Shown: piece by piece, positions 1 to 6,884 of the stretch
Layout: the number at the start of each line of letters is the position of its first letter
Numbering within the stretch: the first letter of the stretch is position 1
Source of the DNA: G039029935 sp039029935
GTDB taxonomy: Bacteria > Chloroflexota > Anaerolineae > Caldilineales > Caldilineaceae
DNA length: 13,155 nucleotides
Direction: 5' to 3'
NCBI GenBank assembly: GCA_039029935.1
Contig: JBCCFC010000244.1
Coordinates: forward strand, 1 to 13,155
Notes under the pieces: model-generated
Told to the model about the DNA's origin: nothing
Seen by the model: the letters and a program-made list of their open reading frames with translations, nothing else
Database searches by the model: none
Translations under genes and position numbers: made by a program

Positions 1-3000
1 ACGAGCAGCCATCAAAATGAACAATATGGAGATGTTGGTATCCCAATTGCTGGGTACTTTGGAGTGCAATACGGATTTCATGTGGCGTAAGTCTTGCCTT
101 TTGAGCATCTAAGTCGGTAGAGTCATCTGGTCCTAAGCCCATCACACCGCTGGCATGACCAAGAATAGATAACGCATAATATTCGCTGTTATCGTAACGC
201 TCCAATCCCCATTGTAAAAAGTCTGCCAATGTTTGGCTGTCATCTGTGCGCAATTCATCCATAGGATATTCCTGCCATTGTCCCGATGGACTTAGTGTAT
301 AATAGGCAGAGTCTCCAACGTTGTGGCCGTCATGAAGGACAACGAGTTGTACACCGGGTTGCGCCTGGTCCTTCAATTGTTGGAGTCGTGCTAGCAGACC
401 ATCAGAGTCATTATCGCTAAGATATGGATGCAAATCATTGTCACCCATTGCATAGATAAAGTGCGTCCATTGAACTTGTTCATTGGTGCTACCTCCAAGT
501 GTGCCCGGATAGTCAAAGCCACGTTCAGCAGCCAGCGCATAATCGTTGGGTTCGTTCACGATACTGTCTCCATCTGCATCAATCCATGGTTGTTGTAATG
601 GAAACTCATGCTCAATTTTACTGCCAGCTTCAATAAAGCTGTCAGCTATGCTCATGTTCTCATCTAGTTTTTGCACGAAAACCTCAGTAAAAGTTGTGTT
701 TTCAAGTGCAGTACAGGGCCCATAATCCGCATGGGCGGAGGTGATGACAACACGGTTTGGCTTGCTGATACTATGAGGTAGATCGATGAAGCTACCTGAT
801 TGACATGACTCAATCACAATATTGATCTTTAAGTCAGAAATCTGTTCTTCCAGTCCTGTTAACCATTCATCTAACAGTTCCGGTGTGAGGGTTTCATCTT
901 CTTCCTTATTCAGATTGAATGACTCACGCTCGCCTGTATCAACCAGATAGAGCGTGAGTGCTTGTTCTGAGCGGACTCGTTGTGTTGCCCAATCAGTTAG
1001 AGCATATTGCAACCTTGTTAGGGTGGCGGGGGCGTCATAGCCATCCAAAGTAGAATCATTCGCAAGAAAATATATGTCCTCTTCGGCCAAACCATTTCTG
1101 TGAAAAAGTTGGTAGACTCTCTTCGCAGCTTTATTGATAACTTCCTGAGATGAATTGGCACTACTGGTTTGCCCAGCCACAATAATGGCTCTACCAATGG
1201 GTTGAGTGCCGTGAGGGTAGCAGTCGATGCGAACTGTCCCATCAACACCATTCCCCGAAATATCAACACCGTTGGGTGAACCAAAACTAAGTAGTGGCTC
1301 TTCAGAAAAGGTAATCTTTGTTTCTATATAGCGATTTGAATCTGTTGGACAATGAACCTCAAATGGAATTTCTGCTATGACACCGTCTGTTAGGCTATCT
1401 GCAAAAGTTGACATAATTACAACATCTAATTGATTTGAAATGTTTCTTGACAGTGTTTCTCTACCGAAAAAGCTCGATGGTAGAGTAAATGGCACTCTGC
1501 TTTCTACGCTATATGACAAAATCTCATTATCAAACTTTAGGCCAAATGTCGAGCTTGATACATCGTGCCCGTTGCTGTTATAGACAATGGGTATCTTGAT
1601 AATATGGTTTTGGTCTTCATAATCACTTGTTACAAAATCTTGTGGCAGATGATATACGGGGCCATCAAAATTGAATTCAGGTGTTTCGGTAGGTGGTTTT
1701 GGCGTAGGAGTGGGTTCTGGTGCTGTTGGTACTATATCAGAAATCTCACTAGGAAAGATAAAGCTATATTTCGATGCAATCATCATATCCTGTGCCTCAT
1801 TGGGAACCCCGTAGCCATCGGCATCAATCCAAGGAGTCTGCGAAGGCGATAAAATCTTCATGACATTGGCGGTCATGTTAAAGCTTTCTGCCCAGTCAAA
1901 CTCTTGCATTAATTTCATCATCAGCAACTCGCTAAAATATGCACCATCACGGAAGGTATAGAGATTGTAATCTGAATGGGACGAGGTGATGACCATGCGA
2001 TTAACTCGACTTACGCTTCGAGGGGTTTCAATAAAACTGCCGGAATGAGGTGCCTCAATGATGATATGACTTCTCAGGGTCGGCACTGATTTTTGTAATT
2101 CTACCAGCCAATCATCTAATTGTGTTGATGTCAAGACCTCGTTTGTTGCTCTATCGACAGCAAAGGCATCTCGCTCACCATGCCCAATCATATAAATTGT
2201 TAATAGCTGCGATTGGATGACGTGATCTATTGCCCAGTGGGTAATTGCATATTCTACATTATCAAGGGTTGCAGACGAATCATACCCCTTAAGCGTATTG
2301 TCAGTTGCCAAAAAGTAAATGGCTTCCTCTGAAACTCCTTTGCCATGAATAAGTTCAAACATCGCTTGGGCTGTTTTATTAATCGTGGATTGTAGCGGAT
2401 CATTCGGTTGTAAACCACCTGAAACAATGATAAACGCCCCGGTTTTGTATTCGGGTTCATTCGACTCGGATAAATTGTATAGCGATGTCGATTCGTCGCC
2501 ACGAATATAGAGAATTTGTTGTACAGGAAGAGACCAATTGCCCTCATCATCTTTAACAGAATATGTGAGTATCTGTTTGCCCACTGGGAATAGCTTCGGA
2601 GATAACCAGACGCTCTCGGCTTCACTTAGGAGTGCATCCCCGACCATCCAGCGACGTGCGACAATCCGATCTGTACTGTCGGCATCGGCCCCTCGCCCTT
2701 CAACATAAATCGCTTGGGATGGTTGTATATCTTTGGCGTTGATATAACTGATTGTTGCGATGGGCAATGTATCGACATCTGATTGTGTTGTTGGCAAAAC
2801 AATATCAATTTGTCTATTGCCCGGTCTGGCTCGAAACTGCTCCGTTTTGGTGATACCATTATACGACGCCATTATCGTGATTAAATCGCCTGAACGAATA
2901 TTAAATGGCTGATGATCTAGAGTCCCGCTAAAATACGGATATCCTTGCTCAGATGCCTCGTCATATAAAAAGTGGGTTCTGATGATTCCTTGGTTGCCGT

Positions 3001-3262
3001 GCGAGTCCGTGACAACTACTTCCGCATCGACAACAGGTTGTCCTTCATAATAAACATAACCGCTAACACAAATAGATGAATTGGTATACCTTTCGATAGA
3101 GGTTGCAAAATTAGCACACCTAAATGACAACGGTGGTGGTGCTGTCGTAGCAGGTTGAATTGGCTGACTCTGCGCGTATACAAACTCATCAGGTGCATCC
3201 CCTAACAGAATACAAAGAATGGCGATGATACATAAACGAATGACTGCTTTGATGGCTGGCAC
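1..3262 (-). CDS. Secreted multidomain clan CD protein: two C13-like domains, cohesin-like domain, C11 clostripain domain (3' end beyond window)
   Basis: An uninterrupted reading frame of 1087 codons that leaves the window before any stop. Residues 1-27 look like a signal peptide (Lys/Arg, then a hydrophobic run, then VYAQS). Residues about 37-150 resemble a carboxypeptidase-regulatory or Ig-like module and 155-250 a PKD-like module. Residues about 275-500 are a first C13 (legumain-type) domain with His361 in GHGE but Pro405 in EAPHSGSF, where Cys is expected. A Pro/Thr-rich linker (about 509-527) precedes a cohesin-like beta domain (about 530-685). A second C13 domain (about 690-915) has Cys820 in ESCQSGSF but Thr776 where His is expected. 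Each C13 copy ends in a DADG acidic loop (480-483, 895-898) that could bind calcium. A clostripain (C11) domain starts near 932 (FIYAMGDNDL) and shows His1036 (GHASG) and Cys1086 (FDGC). Secretion and domain types are inferred from sequence patterns; the substrate is unknown. GTG 3262 is chosen as start because AAGGAG lies 8 nt upstream; ATG 3304 is an in-frame alternative. Confidence 0.88.
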   Translation of the reverse strand, partial: MPAIKAVIRLCIIAILCILLGDAPDEFVYAQSQPIQPATTAPPPLSFRCANFATSIERYTNSSICVSGYVYYEGQPVVDAEVVVTDSHGNQGIIRTHFLYDEASEQGYPYFSGTLDHQPFNIRSGDLITIMASYNGITKTEQFRARPGNRQIDIVLPTTQSDVDTLPIATISYINAKDIQPSQAIYVEGRGADADSTDRIVARRWMVGDALLSEAESVWLSPKLFPVGKQILTYSVKDDEGNWSLPVQQILYIRGDESTSLYNLSESNEPEYKTGAFIIVSGGLQPNDPLQSTINKTAQAMFELIHGKGVSEEAIYFLATDNTLKGYDSSATLDNVEYAITHWAIDHVIQSQLLTIYMIGHGERDAFAVDRATNEVLTSTQLDDWLVELQKSVPTLRSHIIIEAPHSGSFIETPRSVSRVNRMVITSSHSDYNLYTFRDGAYFSELLMMKLMQEFDWAESFNMTANVMKILSPSQTPWIDADGYGVPNEAQDMMIASKYSFIFPSEISDIVPTAPEPTPTPKPPTETPEFNFDGPVYHLPQDFVTSDYEDQNHIIKIPIVYNSNGHDVSSSTFGLKFDNEILSYSVESRVPFTLPSSFFGRETLSRNISNQLDVVIMSTFADSLTDGVIAEIPFEVHCPTDSNRYIETKITFSEEPLLSFGSPNGVDISGNGVDGTVRIDCYPHGTQPIGRAIIVAGQTSSANSSQEVINKAAKRVYQLFHRNGLAEEDIYFLANDSTLDGYDAPATLTRLQYALTDWATQRVRSEQALTLYLVDTGERESFNLNKEEDETLTPELLDEWLTGLEEQISDLKINIVIESCQSGSFIDLPHSISKPNRVVITSAHADYGPCTALENTTFTEVFVQKLDENMSIADSFIEAGSKIEHEFPLQQPWIDADGDSIVNEPNDYALAAERGFDYPGTLGGSTNEQVQWTHFIYAMGDNDLHPYLSDNDSDGLLARLQQLKDQAQPGVQLVVLHDGHNVGDSAYYTLSPSGQWQEYPMDELRTDDSQTLADFLQWGLERYDNSEYYALSILGHASGVMGLGPDDSTDLDAQKARLTPHEIRIALQSTQQLGYQHLHIVHFDGCS

Positions 3263-3270
3263 GATGTCTG

Positions 3271-3276
3271 CTCCTT
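3271..3276 (-). promoter_or_regulatory. Ribosome binding site fixing the GTG start at 3262
   Basis: The minus strand reads AAGGAG here, 8 nt before GTG 3262. The in-frame ATG at 3304 has only a GGAG at 9 nt. The GTG start also gives a compact signal-peptide n-region (VPAIKAVIR), whereas the ATG would add 14 polar residues. An in-frame TGA sits two codons upstream of the ATG and limits any further extension. Confidence 0.65.
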
Positions 3277-3478
3277 GTTTCGCTCCTGATAGATTGATGG
3301 GCATAGATCAGCACTCCACACAACGGTTTGTTGGCAGGATACTGGCTTCCCTCAACATATAAACACGAAATAAAGCAGAATTCCTCAACTAATTTTAAAT
3401 TGATGGATTTTTTGTTCAAATGTGGTGTACTCGCGTTTTTGAAGATGAGTGTTGATATTTTTGCGAAAATTTAGGATG

Positions 3479-3491
3479 TGTTACGATAACA
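3479..3491. promoter_or_regulatory. Small palindrome upstream of the toxin-antitoxin pair
   Basis: TGTTA-CGA-TAACA is a perfect 5-bp inverted repeat around a 3-bp centre, 36 bp upstream of the antitoxin ATG. VapBC operons are commonly autorepressed through palindromes in the promoter region, so this is a candidate operator. I see no convincing -35/-10 pair around it. The rest of 3263-3527 is AT-rich and must hold the divergent promoters for the large minus-strand gene and this pair. Confidence 0.3.
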
Positions 3492-3513
3492 TCTTGTATT
3501 TTGTGGTGTGGAT

Positions 3514-3520
3514 GGAGAGG
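3514..3520 (+). promoter_or_regulatory. Ribosome binding site of the antitoxin gene
   Basis: GGAGAGG sits 7 nt before ATG 3528. It supports that start rather than the TTG 27 nt upstream, since the site lies inside the longer TTG version. Confidence 0.6.
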
Positions 3521-3527
3521 ATGGGGA

Positions 3528-3773
3528 ATGACTGTTTTACAAATTGAAAATAATATTCGACAGTTAGAGTTTAAAGATCAGTTGCAGCTTCTTTCTTGGT
3601 TTATCCAATATGTCCGCCAACGAATGTTAGCCATCGTACCGACAATAGATGAAACAACTGACTCTTTAGAAACGGTGGTTGACGACTATGATTACCCTAT
3701 GGCGGGTACACTGATTAAATGTGACGATCCTTTTGAACCTGTTGCGGTAGATGACTGGGAAGTGTACCAATGA
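3528..3773 (+). CDS. VapB-type antitoxin (DUF2281/Sll0205-partner-like)
   Basis: An 81-residue acidic protein that probably neutralises the PIN toxin encoded immediately downstream. The N-terminal half is predicted helical (IENNIRQLEFKDQLQLLSWF, then IQYVRQR). The C-terminal end, CDDPFEPVAVDDWEVYQ, resembles the DDPFEPV-x-DDWE tails I know from antitoxins paired with Sll0205-like VapC toxins, a segment likely to lie in the toxin groove. ATG 3528 is preferred over an in-frame TTG at 3501 because GGAGAGG lies 7 nt upstream of it and the TTG would add an unlikely Trp/Gly-rich lead. Its TGA overlaps the toxin ATG in the arrangement ATGA, indicating translational coupling. No classical ribbon-helix-helix or AbrB DNA-binding motif is visible, so how it would bind DNA is unclear. 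Confidence 0.75.
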   Translation: MTVLQIENNIRQLEFKDQLQLLSWFIQYVRQRMLAIVPTIDETTDSLETVVDDYDYPMAGTLIKCDDPFEPVAVDDWEVYQ

Positions 3774-4162
3774 TTCTGATTGATACACATATTTGGATAT
3801 GGTGGATGACAAAAGATGCTCGTCTTTCCGCTAAAACGAAACAAATCTTGCTATCTCATCTATCGCATGGAATTGGCATTAGCATTATCTCATGTTGGGA
3901 GGTCGCAAAGCTCGTTTCGTTAGGACGATGGGCATTTTCCGTATCTGTATCCGAGTGGATTGATGCATCGTTGAAGCACCCACACGTTGAGTTGCTGGAC
4001 CTAACGCCACAAATTGCAGTGGAATCGACAGTTTTACCTGGTGCATTTCATCGTGATCCAGCAGACCAGATTCTTGTTGCCACAGCAAGGGTATATGATC
4101 TACCTTTACTGACAATGGATAAAAAGATTCTTCAATATCCACATGTAAAGCTAGCGACATAG
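3770..4162 (+). CDS. VapC-type PIN-domain toxin ribonuclease
   Basis: A 130-residue PIN domain of normal length, expected to be a Mg2+-dependent endoribonuclease and the toxin of a type II toxin-antitoxin pair. The expected acidic residues are all visible: Asp5 in ILIDTHIW, Glu44 in SCWEVAKL, Asp96 and Asp99 in HRDPADQ, and Asp117 in LTMDKKIL. The pattern DTH-x-x-(I/L)W, WE(V/I)AKL and RDPADQ-x-(L/I)-x-ATA is typical of the Sll0205-like PIN subfamily. The gene overlaps the antitoxin stop by 4 bp. With all acidic residues kept and no frameshift, it appears intact. The cellular RNA target cannot be read from the sequence. Confidence 0.9.
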   Translation: MILIDTHIWIWWMTKDARLSAKTKQILLSHLSHGIGISIISCWEVAKLVSLGRWAFSVSVSEWIDASLKHPHVELLDLTPQIAVESTVLPGAFHRDPADQILVATARVYDLPLLTMDKKILQYPHVKLAT

Positions 4163-4378
4163 CCTGTACTATTCAATCATAACAATATCCCTATAACTGT
4201 GTCGCTGTTATTCTGTAACGTGGACCACCACTTTTCTTGGGCAACTCGACTTACTCTATCACAATGAACGTATCTTTCTTTGTACGCCCCACCTGTGCTT
4301 CGCAGTGAAAATGGCGATACGCAGATGTGTGATGCCATGCCTGGCGAACGCGTTAGAGGTGTTGCTGAGGTGATGGCG

Positions 4379-4407
4379 ATAGGAGCTGTCGAGGTGATAG
4401 CCCCTAT
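4379..4407 (-). terminator. Possible hairpin 3' of the peroxidase gene
   Basis: ATAGGAGCT (4379-4387) and AGCCCCTAT (4399-4407) pair with one mismatch around an 11-nt loop, beginning 13 nt beyond the peroxidase stop codon. No T-run follows on the minus strand, so intrinsic termination is uncertain. The remainder of 4163-4420 holds no gene that I can support. An open frame at 4280-4486 (plus) has no recognisable content and runs into the peroxidase gene. Confidence 0.3.
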
Positions 4408-4420
4408 ACCTTCTCAACCT

Positions 4421-6001
4421 CTACTGTGTTGCCGCCAACAACCGGAACGACTCCATATCCTCATGCTCTGGCATCCAAGGACTTAGACAGTTCTCATCCT
4501 TGACACATGGATCGGTCAACGTATGCAGGAAGGCGATAAGATCATCAATTTCACTGTCGGTGAGCGAGACGTTCTCGATGGTTGGGATACCCATTGCGCG
4601 GTTCTGCTCTAGCTTGTCCAAGGCATCATAGGTGTTGGCAAAGGCGTATTCGATTTGAATGCTGCTATCGAGTTGATACCAATCAAACTCTTCCATTGCT
4701 GTGGATGGGTCTAGGTGATAGCGTACAATGGCTTCGAGCGTGGTGCAGGCGCCGTCATGACCATAAGGGCCTGTGACTTCGACATTGAGCAGCGATGGGG
4801 TACGGAAGGCGTAGAGATCGTCGGGATGGCGTGTCTGACGGAAACGGCCAAAGTCGGCACCACTCTCGCTTTCATCCTCTTTTCCGGGGCCCACTTGGGG
4901 AATTGCCAGCACATGGAAGCCCTCGTCGGTAAAGAAATCGCCCGTGTGACAGCTTGCGCAGTTAGCACCACCATTCTCGATAGTTTCATAGAACAGAACT
5001 GCACCGCGCTTGGCCTCTTCGCTGATGGCATCATAGCTGCCGTTGATGTAGGTGCTCCATGGTGTATCGACAAAAATTTGTGAGCGCTCATAGGCGGCAA
5101 GGGCCTGCGCAATACGCATTTCGGTGATGTACGCAGGGTGGTCTGCGTAGCCATCTAACGCATCAAAGACAGTCGAGAACTCCTGTTGCCAGATAGCACT
5201 GTTGACCAGCGGTGTGGCATCATAGCGATTTGTCACCTCATCCAGTTCACCATTTAAGCGCGCTGCAAGCTGATTGCGAATTGCCTGATTATCACGGTTA
5301 TCAGCAGCAAACTCTTCGCCCAGCATTTCCTCCTGCGAGGTTACGGGGAAACGACTTTGGGCAATGACGAGATTGTCACCTGCGTTGGGGTCGGCAATCC
5401 CAAAAATCGAATCGGGTGTGCGGATACCCATGTCATCACCGCCATTCATGCCCGGCGTTTTGCCCAAACTTTCGACACGTCCATCGTGGAAAAGCACTTT
5501 GTCCCACAGGGCGATGTTAAAGGTGGTCGGTGCATTGCGTGGGACGTTGGGATGACCGCTGAGGTGGGTACGTGATGGACCGACAACATCTGGGTCGATG
5601 GCCCCTGTACCGATAGATAACGATAGCCCATCGCCACCGCCCAAGGTGGGTAAATGGCATGACGCACAAGCGACATCCATATCACCCCCCAATGCCTTGG
5701 TAAAAAAGAGCTTTTTGCCAAGCTGGGCAAGGTCGCTCTCAATGCTTGGCAGGTCACGCCCCATACTAGGATCGCCTGTCAACCCATGCAGGTCAATGAG
5801 TGCGTGAACCTGTTGGTCTAAATCAGTTGCAACAGGCTCCGGTGACTGTGATATTGCTTGGGATGTTGACTCAACGGTTAATGTTTGCGGCCACTCTGCT
5901 GGCAACTGACAACTCGAAAGCAGCAATGTTGCCATACAGAGAAGTGCATAGACGGTTGCGGTGACTTTGTTCAATTTACGAGAAAATTTGTGAATTGTCA
6001 T
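4421..6001 (-). CDS. Di-heme cytochrome c peroxidase-like lipoprotein (CcpA/MauG family)
   Basis: A 526-residue exported lipoprotein. A hydrophobic N-terminus ends in the lipobox LLSSC with Cys31 as the likely lipidated residue. Two heme c attachment motifs are present: CASCH at 112-116 and CASCH at 348-352, giving the N- and C-terminal heme domains of the family. RNAPTTFNIALWDKVLFHDG (155-174) and FRTPSLLNVEVTGPYGHDGA (399-418, with His415) are family landmarks. The C-terminal DPCVKDENCLSPW (Cys499, Cys505) resembles a tail I know from marine-type homologues. Family members reduce hydrogen peroxide with electrons from cytochrome c, or oxidise other substrates as MauG does; which applies here cannot be told. 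It lies 66 bp downstream of the DinB-like gene on the same strand. TGAGG upstream of ATG 6001 is an acceptable ribosome binding site. A 31-bp palindrome sits just upstream of the start and may control it. Confidence 0.9.
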   Translation of the reverse strand: MTIHKFSRKLNKVTATVYALLCMATLLLSSCQLPAEWPQTLTVESTSQAISQSPEPVATDLDQQVHALIDLHGLTGDPSMGRDLPSIESDLAQLGKKLFFTKALGGDMDVACASCHLPTLGGGDGLSLSIGTGAIDPDVVGPSRTHLSGHPNVPRNAPTTFNIALWDKVLFHDGRVESLGKTPGMNGGDDMGIRTPDSIFGIADPNAGDNLVIAQSRFPVTSQEEMLGEEFAADNRDNQAIRNQLAARLNGELDEVTNRYDATPLVNSAIWQQEFSTVFDALDGYADHPAYITEMRIAQALAAYERSQIFVDTPWSTYINGSYDAISEEAKRGAVLFYETIENGGANCASCHTGDFFTDEGFHVLAIPQVGPGKEDESESGADFGRFRQTRHPDDLYAFRTPSLLNVEVTGPYGHDGACTTLEAIVRYHLDPSTAMEEFDWYQLDSSIQIEYAFANTYDALDKLEQNRAMGIPTIENVSLTDSEIDDLIAFLHTLTDPCVKDENCLSPWMPEHEDMESFRLLAATQ

Positions 6002-6028
6002 AATTATTTATCCTCATTTGTCTATTTC

Positions 6029-6059
6029 TATGGTAGAGGCAAGTCTTGTCTTTACCATA
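6029..6059. promoter_or_regulatory. 31-bp palindrome upstream of the peroxidase gene
   Basis: Arms TATGGTAGAGGCAAG (6029-6043) and CTTGTCTTTACCATA (6045-6059) match at 13 of 15 positions around a single central base. It ends 27 bp before the peroxidase start codon. On the minus strand, TATAAA- and TATAGT-like candidates for a -10 box lie just upstream (about 6060-6075), overlapping the 3' end of the DinB-like gene. An operator overlapping an internal promoter is the simplest reading; an intercistronic RNA hairpin is the alternative. Confidence 0.45.
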
Positions 6060-6067
6060 TACTATAT

Positions 6068-6691
6068 TTATAAAACCCCTTCAAACCATTCAACTTCAGG
6101 CTGGTTGAGTAATCGTTGGACATCGTTGACATGATGCATGTTATGATAGAGCGTGAAAAACAGAATTTCGCGCACAGTCATCTTGCCCAGTAACGGATGT
6201 GGCAATACATAGGCATCCAGTTCTTCTTCGCTCCATTTGTTAACAGCCTTGCCCATTGCCACGCCTTTTTCCTGCCATTTTGCCAGAATCCGTGTACGTT
6301 CAGTAGCGGATACTTCCTTCACCTGTGGAATGTATTGGGCCGGGGCAACACCACCACCCGCCAAAGCTATATCTGTATATTGAGTACGTACCTTGACCAA
6401 TGTTGTTGATTCGTGTTTGGCCTTGCCAAAACGCATCCGCAGTGCCACTTTAGGGACAGTCAAGCCTTGAATAACAGAGCTACATGAGATGATCAAATGT
6501 ACAAGGTTATCTGCTGGCGACCAAATTTCTACGGGGGCACTAAAAAACACAGATGGCTCATCGCCTGTCTCACCCATATGGGGGATATCACAAAAAAATG
6601 TATGAATTGCGTCAAATTGGATCGCAAAGGCGTCGATGATTTCTTGTTTTGTGTATGGCGAACCAAGTTGGATCGTATACTTCTGTGACAT
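6068..6691 (-). CDS. DinB-family (DinB/YfiT-like) four-helix protein
   Basis: A 207-residue soluble protein with no signal peptide. His65 in ADNLVHLI and His183/His187 in YHNMHHVNDV are placed like the three metal-binding histidines of the DinB/YfiT-like fold; the second and third histidines follow the H-x3-H spacing. That fold covers metal-dependent transferases such as mycothiol- or bacillithiol-dependent enzymes, and many members have no known reaction, so only the family is called. The segment between the histidines is longer than in minimal DinB proteins. Start ATG 6689-6691 has AAGGG 7 nt upstream. The gene precedes the peroxidase gene by 66 bp on the same strand, so the two may be co-transcribed, although a palindrome lies between them. 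It is divergent from the DUF993 gene across a large palindrome. Confidence 0.75.
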   Translation of the reverse strand: MSQKYTIQLGSPYTKQEIIDAFAIQFDAIHTFFCDIPHMGETGDEPSVFFSAPVEIWSPADNLVHLIISCSSVIQGLTVPKVALRMRFGKAKHESTTLVKVRTQYTDIALAGGGVAPAQYIPQVKEVSATERTRILAKWQEKGVAMGKAVNKWSEEELDAYVLPHPLLGKMTVREILFFTLYHNMHHVNDVQRLLNQPEVEWFEGVL

Positions 6692-6788
6692 TTGTTTGCC
6701 CTTATCCTCTGAGTTAAAATACCCTCATGAACTTTTTGACCTTTTAACGCTTGGTTTCACTACCAAGAACGCTAAACAGATAGCATTG

Positions 6789-6867
6789 GCTCATATTCAG
6801 TAAGTGTGCAAACGCAATAATTTACTGGCAGTGAAATCATTGGTTTGCACACTTTTTTGATATGAGC
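6789..6867. repeat. 79-bp nearly continuous palindrome between divergent genes
   Basis: The outer arms GCTCATAT (6789-6796) and ATATGAGC (6860-6867) are perfect, as are the next arms AAGTGTGCAAAC (6802-6813) and GTTTGCACACTT (6843-6854). Both sides have exactly 5 unpaired bases between these arms. The interior also folds back: CAATAATTTACTG against CAGTGAAATCATTG, with one mismatch and one bulge around a GC centre. The element ends 17 bp before the DUF993 ATG and starts 97 bp before the DinB-like ATG. On the plus strand the 12-bp stem is followed by six T residues, so it could also work as a terminator or attenuator in the DUF993 leader. A short foldback mobile element is another possibility. 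Confidence 0.7.
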
Positions 6868-6884
6868 GATAGGATTTTACATCA

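Noticed and set aside
3189..3419. Open frame of 76 codons on the minus strand upstream of the large peptidase gene
   Set aside because: It overlaps the signal-peptide region of the large gene in another frame, has no recognisable content, and has no ribosome binding site comparable to AAGGAG at 3271-3276.
4280..4486. Open frame of 68 codons on the plus strand
   Set aside because: It runs into the 3' end of the peroxidase gene on the opposite strand, has a composition unlike a folded protein, and no good ribosome binding site.
6779..6872. GATAG direct repeats near both ends of the 79-bp palindrome as a possible target-site duplication
   Set aside because: The left copy (6779-6783) is five bases away from the palindrome edge while the right copy abuts it, so they do not bracket the element as a target duplication should.
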